This document shows, piece by piece, positions 60,396 to 64,000 of a stretch of DNA of 64,000 nucleotides; within the stretch, counting starts at the first letter, position 1, and each line of letters opens with the position of its first letter. The translations under genes and the position numbers were made by a program. The stretch is from Streptomyces sp. NBC_00557 (lineage in GTDB: Bacteria > Actinomycetota > Actinomycetes > Streptomycetales > Streptomycetaceae): positions 62,001-126,000 of the forward strand of contig NZ_CP107797.1 of assembly GCF_036345995.1 (NCBI RefSeq). Direction: 5' to 3'. The notes below the pieces were generated by a model. The model searched no databases. It was not told the DNA's origin and saw only the letters and a program-made list of their open reading frames with translations.

Positions 60396-63300
60396 CTATT
60401 CACGGATCGAGTCGACATCGAGTCCGAGCGTGGTGTTGATGAATTCGAACACGTCGTCGGCACTGGCGGACTCGAGCGTGGCCTGAGCGGACCCGGCGCC
60501 CTCGTCATCGCCCTTCGTCAGCCGGCCGGCCAGGGCGTGCAGCCGGGCGACGACACGTGAGCCCTCGATCTGCTCGGCCGTCAGCCCGGCGAGGTACTCG
60601 CCGAACCGGTCCAGTTCCTCGTCGACCGAAGCACCGCCGCCGTCCTGCGGGCACAGCTGCGAGAGCAGGTAGTCGGCGAGGGCACGCGGGGTGGTGTAGT
60701 CGAAGACCAGTGTCGTGGGCAGCTTGCGGCCGGCGGCCGTGCTCAGCCGGGAACGCAGGTCCACGGCGGACACCGAGTCGAAGCCCAGATCCTGGAAGGA
60801 CCGGCTCGGCTCGACCGCCGAGCCGTCCTCGTGGCCCAGGATCGCGGCCACGTGCGTGCGTACCACGTAGAGCACGGCCGCGGCCTGCTCGGGGGCCGTC
60901 ATCCCCGCCAGCCACGTGGCCAGTTCCTGCCCGCCGTCACCTGCGGTCGGCTCGTCCGGCGCGCTCTCCGCCGCTTCCGGCAGCGCGTTCAGCAGGGGCC
61001 GCGGCCGGGCCAGGGTGTAGGTGGGCGCGAACTTCGCCCAGTCGAGGTCGGCGACCACGACATGGGACTCGCCGTGCTCCAGGATCCGGTGCAGCGCGGC
61101 CAGCGCCGGCCGCGGCGGCATCGCCGGTGCGCCGATGCGCCGCGACGCGGCCGCGATCTCCGGGGTGACCATGCCACCCTCCCAGGAGCCCCAGGCGATC
61201 GAGGTGGCCGCGCGGCCGCGCGCACGCCGGCGCCGGGCCAGCGCGTCCAGGTAGGCGTTGGCGCTCGCGTACGCCGTCTGTCCGGCGCCGCCCCACACCG
61301 CAGCGCCGGAGGAGAACAGCAGGAACCTCTCCAGCGGCCGGTCGCCGAGCAGTTCGTCCAGGTGCGCCGCGCCCGCGACCTTCGCGGTACCGACCCGGGC
61401 GAACTCCTCCAGCGACAGCTCGGCCAGCGGCACCGGGCGCTGCGCGGCACCGGCCGCGTGCACGACGGCGGTCAGGTCCTCCAGCCCGTCCAGCAGCGCG
61501 GCCAGTTCCGCTCGGTCGGCGACGTCACAGGCGGCCACGGTCACCCGGGCGCCGAGCGCGGTCAGTTCGGCCGTCAGCTCGGGCACCCCGGGCGCGTCGG
61601 CGCCCCGCCGGCTGGTGAGCACGAGATGCTCGGCGCCGTCCGCAGCCAGCATCCGGGCCACATGGGCGCCGAGGCCGCCGGTGCCGCCCGTGATCAGCGT
61701 GGTGCCGTGCGGCCGCCAGGGCCGGGCGGGTTCGCGGTCGCCCAGAGGGGCCCGCTCCATACGGCGGCCGTAGGCGCCCTGCGGGCGCAGGGCGACCTGG
61801 TCCTCGCCGCCGACGGCGGACACGACCGCGTACAGCGCGTCGAGGACCGTGGCGTCCACCCGGTCCGGGAGGTCCACCAGGCCGCCCCAGGTGTCCGGGT
61901 GGTCGAGCGACAGCCCGATGCCCAGCCCCCACAGCGAGGCGGCGAGCGGTTCGTCCACCGTCTCGGAGTCGTCCACGGCCACGGCACCGGCCGTCGCGCA
62001 CCACAAGGGGGCGATGACGCCCGCGTCGCCCAGCGCCTGCACCAGCAGCACGGTCGCCGCGGTGCCGCGGGACAGCTCCGGGTACCCCGCGTGCGGCGCG
62101 CGGTCCAGGCCGAGCAGCGACAGGACCCCGGTGGCGCCGGACGCCTCCCTGCCGAGCCGTTCGGCCAGGACGGCGCGGTCCTCCGTGCCGTCCGTCTCGA
62201 TCACGGTGACGTGCCCGGCACGCTCCCGGACGCCCTCGACGACCGCGTTCACCGTCGCGTCGCCCGACCGCGCGGCCGGCACGACGAGCAGCCAGGTCGC
62301 GGCGGCCCCGGCCGGAGCCTGCGGGGCGGCGACGGGATGCCAGGTGACCCGGTAACGCCACGAGTCGGTCAGTACCCGGTCGCGGTGGGCCCGGCGCAGC
62401 TCGCCCAGCGCGGGCAGCACCTCGCCCAGGGACTCGGCGGACACACCCAGCCGTTCGGCGAGCACCTCCGGATCGGCGTCCCGGTCAAGGGCCTCCCAGA
62501 AGCCCGCGTCCAGCGGATCCGCCCCGGCGCCGCCCCTGGCGGTCGGCTGCCACAGGTACCAGCGGTGCTGGAACGCGTACGTCGGCAGCTCCACCCGCCG
62601 GGCGCCGGCGAAGAACGCCGCCCAGCCCACCGGAATCCCGCGCACATGCGCGGCGGCGAGCGCGCTCACCGTCTCCTGCGGCTCCGGACGACCGCGGCGC
62701 AGCAGCGGCACGAACGCCCCCTCCCGGCCGTCCCGGAGGCACTCCGGTCCCGTCGCCGACAGCGCCGCGTCCGGACCCAGCTCGAGGAAGGTGGTCACGC
62801 CCCGGGACTCCAGCCACCGCACCCCGTCCAGGAAGCGCACCGGTTCCCGCACGTGCCGCACCCAGTACTCCGGCGAGCACAGCTGCTCGGCGGTGGCCAG
62901 TTCGCCCGTGACGTTCGAGACCACGGCGAGCGTGGGCGGCGCGTACGACAGACCGCGGGCGACCTCGGCGAAGCCGGCCAGCATCGGCTCCATCAGCGGG
63001 GAGTGGAAGGCGTGGGAGACGCTCAGGCGCTTGGTGCGGCGGCCCAGCGCGCGCAGCTGTTCGGCGGTCGCCAGGGCGGCCTCCTCGGTGCCGGAGACCA
63101 CCACAGAGGCGGGCCCGTTCACCGCGGCGATGCCCACCTCGCCGGTGAGCAGCGGCAGCACCTCCTCCTCGGAGGCCTCGACGGCGATCATCGCACCGCC
63201 CGCGGGCAGCGCCTGCATCAGCCGGCCGCGCGCCGCCACCAGCGCGGCCGCGTCGGCGAGCGAGAACACCCCGGCGACGTGTGCGGCGGCTATCTCGCCG

Positions 63301-64000
63301 ATGGAGTGCCCGGCGAGATAGCCGGGCCGCACGCCCCAGGACTCCAGCAGCCGGTAGAGCGCCACCTCCACGGCGAACAAGGCGGGCTGGGTGTACTCGG
63401 TGCGGTTCAGCGGCTCGGTGTCCTCGCCCCACATCACCTCGCGCAGCGGCCGGTCGAGATGCCGGTCCAGCTCGGCCACCGCCGCGTCCAGAGCCTGGGC
63501 GAACACCGGGTGGGCGGCGTGCAGTTCCCGGCCCATGCCCAGGCGCTGCGCCCCCTGCCCGGTGAACAGGAACGCGCCGACGGCGTCGCCACGCGCCACC
63601 CCCCGCACGACGTTCGCGGCAGGGTCTCCCGCGGCCACCGCGGCCAGGCCGCGCAGCACCTGCTCCCGGTCGGCACCGGTCACCACCGCCCGGTGCTCCA
63701 GCGCCGCCCGGGTGGTGGCCAGGGAGAAGCCGAGGTCCCGCAGGTCCGCCCCGGGTATCTCCCCGAGATGGGCGGCGAGCCGCGCGGCCTGCGCCCGCAG
63801 CGCCTCCTCGGTCTTGCCGGAGACCAACAGCGGCAGGCTTCCGCCGTCGTGCGCCGTACGCCCGGCCGGCTCCTCCTCGGCCTCCGCCTCGGGCGCCTGC
63901 TCGATGATCACGTGCGCGTTGGTGCCGCTGAGACCGAACGAGGAGACGCCCGCGCGCCGCGGGTGCCCGCCGTCCGGCCAGGGCGTGTCCTCGGCCAGCA
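60396..64000 (-). CDS. Type I PKS, module KS-AT-KR-ACP, N-terminus outside window
   Basis: The frame is open to the right edge. The first residues seen are the C-terminal end of a KS ([18 protein letters not shown]). AT spans about 63.59-62.75 kb (GHSIGE, HAFH: malonyl-type), KR 61.72-61.11 kb, ACP 60.89-60.67 kb ([10 protein letters not shown]), and a C-terminal docking segment ([16 protein letters not shown]) ends at 60.40 kb. There is no DH. The KR lacks the LDD motif and has Trp before the catalytic region (AAVWGGAGQ), the A-type pattern, so a hydroxyl of the corresponding configuration should remain. The stop is 10 nt before the next PKS start. More modules may lie upstream. Confidence 0.92.
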   Translation of the reverse strand, partial: LAEDTPWPDGGHPRRAGVSSFGLSGTNAHVIIEQAPEAEAEEEPAGRTAHDGGSLPLLVSGKTEEALRAQAARLAAHLGEIPGADLRDLGFSLATTRAALEHRAVVTGADREQVLRGLAAVAAGDPAANVVRGVARGDAVGAFLFTGQGAQRLGMGRELHAAHPVFAQALDAAVAELDRHLDRPLREVMWGEDTEPLNRTEYTQPALFAVEVALYRLLESWGVRPGYLAGHSIGEIAAAHVAGVFSLADAAALVAARGRLMQALPAGGAMIAVEASEEEVLPLLTGEVGIAAVNGPASVVVSGTEEAALATAEQLRALGRRTKRLSVSHAFHSPLMEPMLAGFAEVARGLSYAPPTLAVVSNVTGELATAEQLCSPEYWVRHVREPVRFLDGVRWLESRGVTTFLELGPDAALSATGPECLRDGREGAFVPLLRRGRPEPQETVSALAAAHVRGIPVGWAAFFAGARRVELPTYAFQHRWYLWQPTARGGAGADPLDAGFWEALDRDADPEVLAERLGVSAESLGEVLPALGELRRAHRDRVLTDSWRYRVTWHPVAAPQAPAGAAATWLLVVPAARSGDATVNAVVEGVRERAGHVTVIETDGTEDRAVLAERLGREASGATGVLSLLGLDRAPHAGYPELSRGTAATVLLVQALGDAGVIAPLWCATAGAVAVDDSETVDEPLAASLWGLGIGLSLDHPDTWGGLVDLPDRVDATVLDALYAVVSAVGGEDQVALRPQGAYGRRMERAPLGDREPARPWRPHGTTLITGGTGGLGAHVARMLAADGAEHLVLTSRRGADAPGVPELTAELTALGARVTVAACDVADRAELAALLDGLEDLTAVVHAAGAAQRPVPLAELSLEEFARVGTAKVAGAAHLDELLGDRPLERFLLFSSGAAVWGGAGQTAYASANAYLDALARRRRARGRAATSIAWGSWEGGMVTPEIAAASRRIGAPAMPPRPALAALHRILEHGESHVVVADLDWAKFAPTYTLARPRPLLNALPEAAESAPDEPTAGDGGQELATWLAGMTAPEQAAAVLYVVRTHVAAILGHEDGSAVEPSRSFQDLGFDSVSAVDLRSRLSTAAGRKLPTTLVFDYTTPRALADYLLSQLCPQDGGGASVDEELDRFGEYLAGLTAEQIEGSRVVARLHALAGRLTKGDDEGAGSAQATLESASADDVFEFINTTLGLDVDSIRE

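Overview
The window is about 64 kb of very GC-rich actinomycete DNA with Streptomyces-like codon use (G or C at almost every third position, GTG and TTG starts, 4-nt ATGA/GTGA overlaps). It is almost wholly secondary-metabolism DNA. All recognised genes but one lie on the minus strand. No tRNA, rRNA, CRISPR array or transposase was seen.

Region 1 (1-15.6 kb) looks like a compact peptide cluster. From the left edge it holds an MFS exporter (cut by the window), a protein with a caspase/CHAT-like His...Cys dyad and a zinc ribbon, an ATP-grasp ligase, a clavaminate-synthase-type Fe(II)/2-oxoglutarate oxygenase, an unusual NRPS (A interrupted by a methyltransferase, PCP, dead C, dead A, fused MbtH), a large LuxR (LAL) regulator, a secreted 105-aa peptide with five Ile-Asp-Trp-Pro repeats, and, divergently, a class V aminotransferase-like protein whose PLP lysine is replaced by Arg. 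Arrays of TTGCCAA/TTGGCAA half-sites at about 10-12 bp phasing lie upstream of the NRPS and between the repeat peptide and the aminotransferase-like gene, which ties these genes into one regulon. A strong bidirectional hairpin at 15.63-15.67 kb closes the region.

Region 2 (15.7-40.2 kb and 53.5-64 kb, running out of the window) is a type I PKS cluster for a polyene macrolactam with a beta-amino acid starter. A glutamate mutase pair, a 3-methylaspartate ligase and a PLP decarboxylase form one operon and match the vicenistatin logic for a 3-amino-2-methylpropionyl starter. A prolyl-aminopeptidase-like amidase would remove the protecting aminoacyl group. The first PKS starts with a loading ACP followed by three KS-AT-DH-KR-ACP modules. 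A stand-alone KS, a type II thioesterase, the last module with its TE, and a partial penultimate module are also present. All five visible AT domains carry malonyl-type motifs. An FAD monooxygenase may tailor the product. The carrier protein, acyltransferase and alanine ligase expected for the starter route are not in the window.

Region 3 (40.4-53.4 kb) sits between the two PKS blocks and is a near-complete mycofactocin operon: mftA, mftB, mftC, two FadH/OYE-type flavoenzymes, an electron-transfer-flavoprotein system (alpha, FixC-like, FixX-like, beta), a mycofactocin-coupled SDR, mftF and mftE, preceded by a TetR regulator with a clear operator and a terminator. No MftD is present. A peptide-derived redox cofactor system lying inside a macrolactam cluster is the most striking layout feature. 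A TAGGGG-N4-TAGGGG element upstream of both PKS-side operons recurs in inverted form upstream of mftA and hints at common control.
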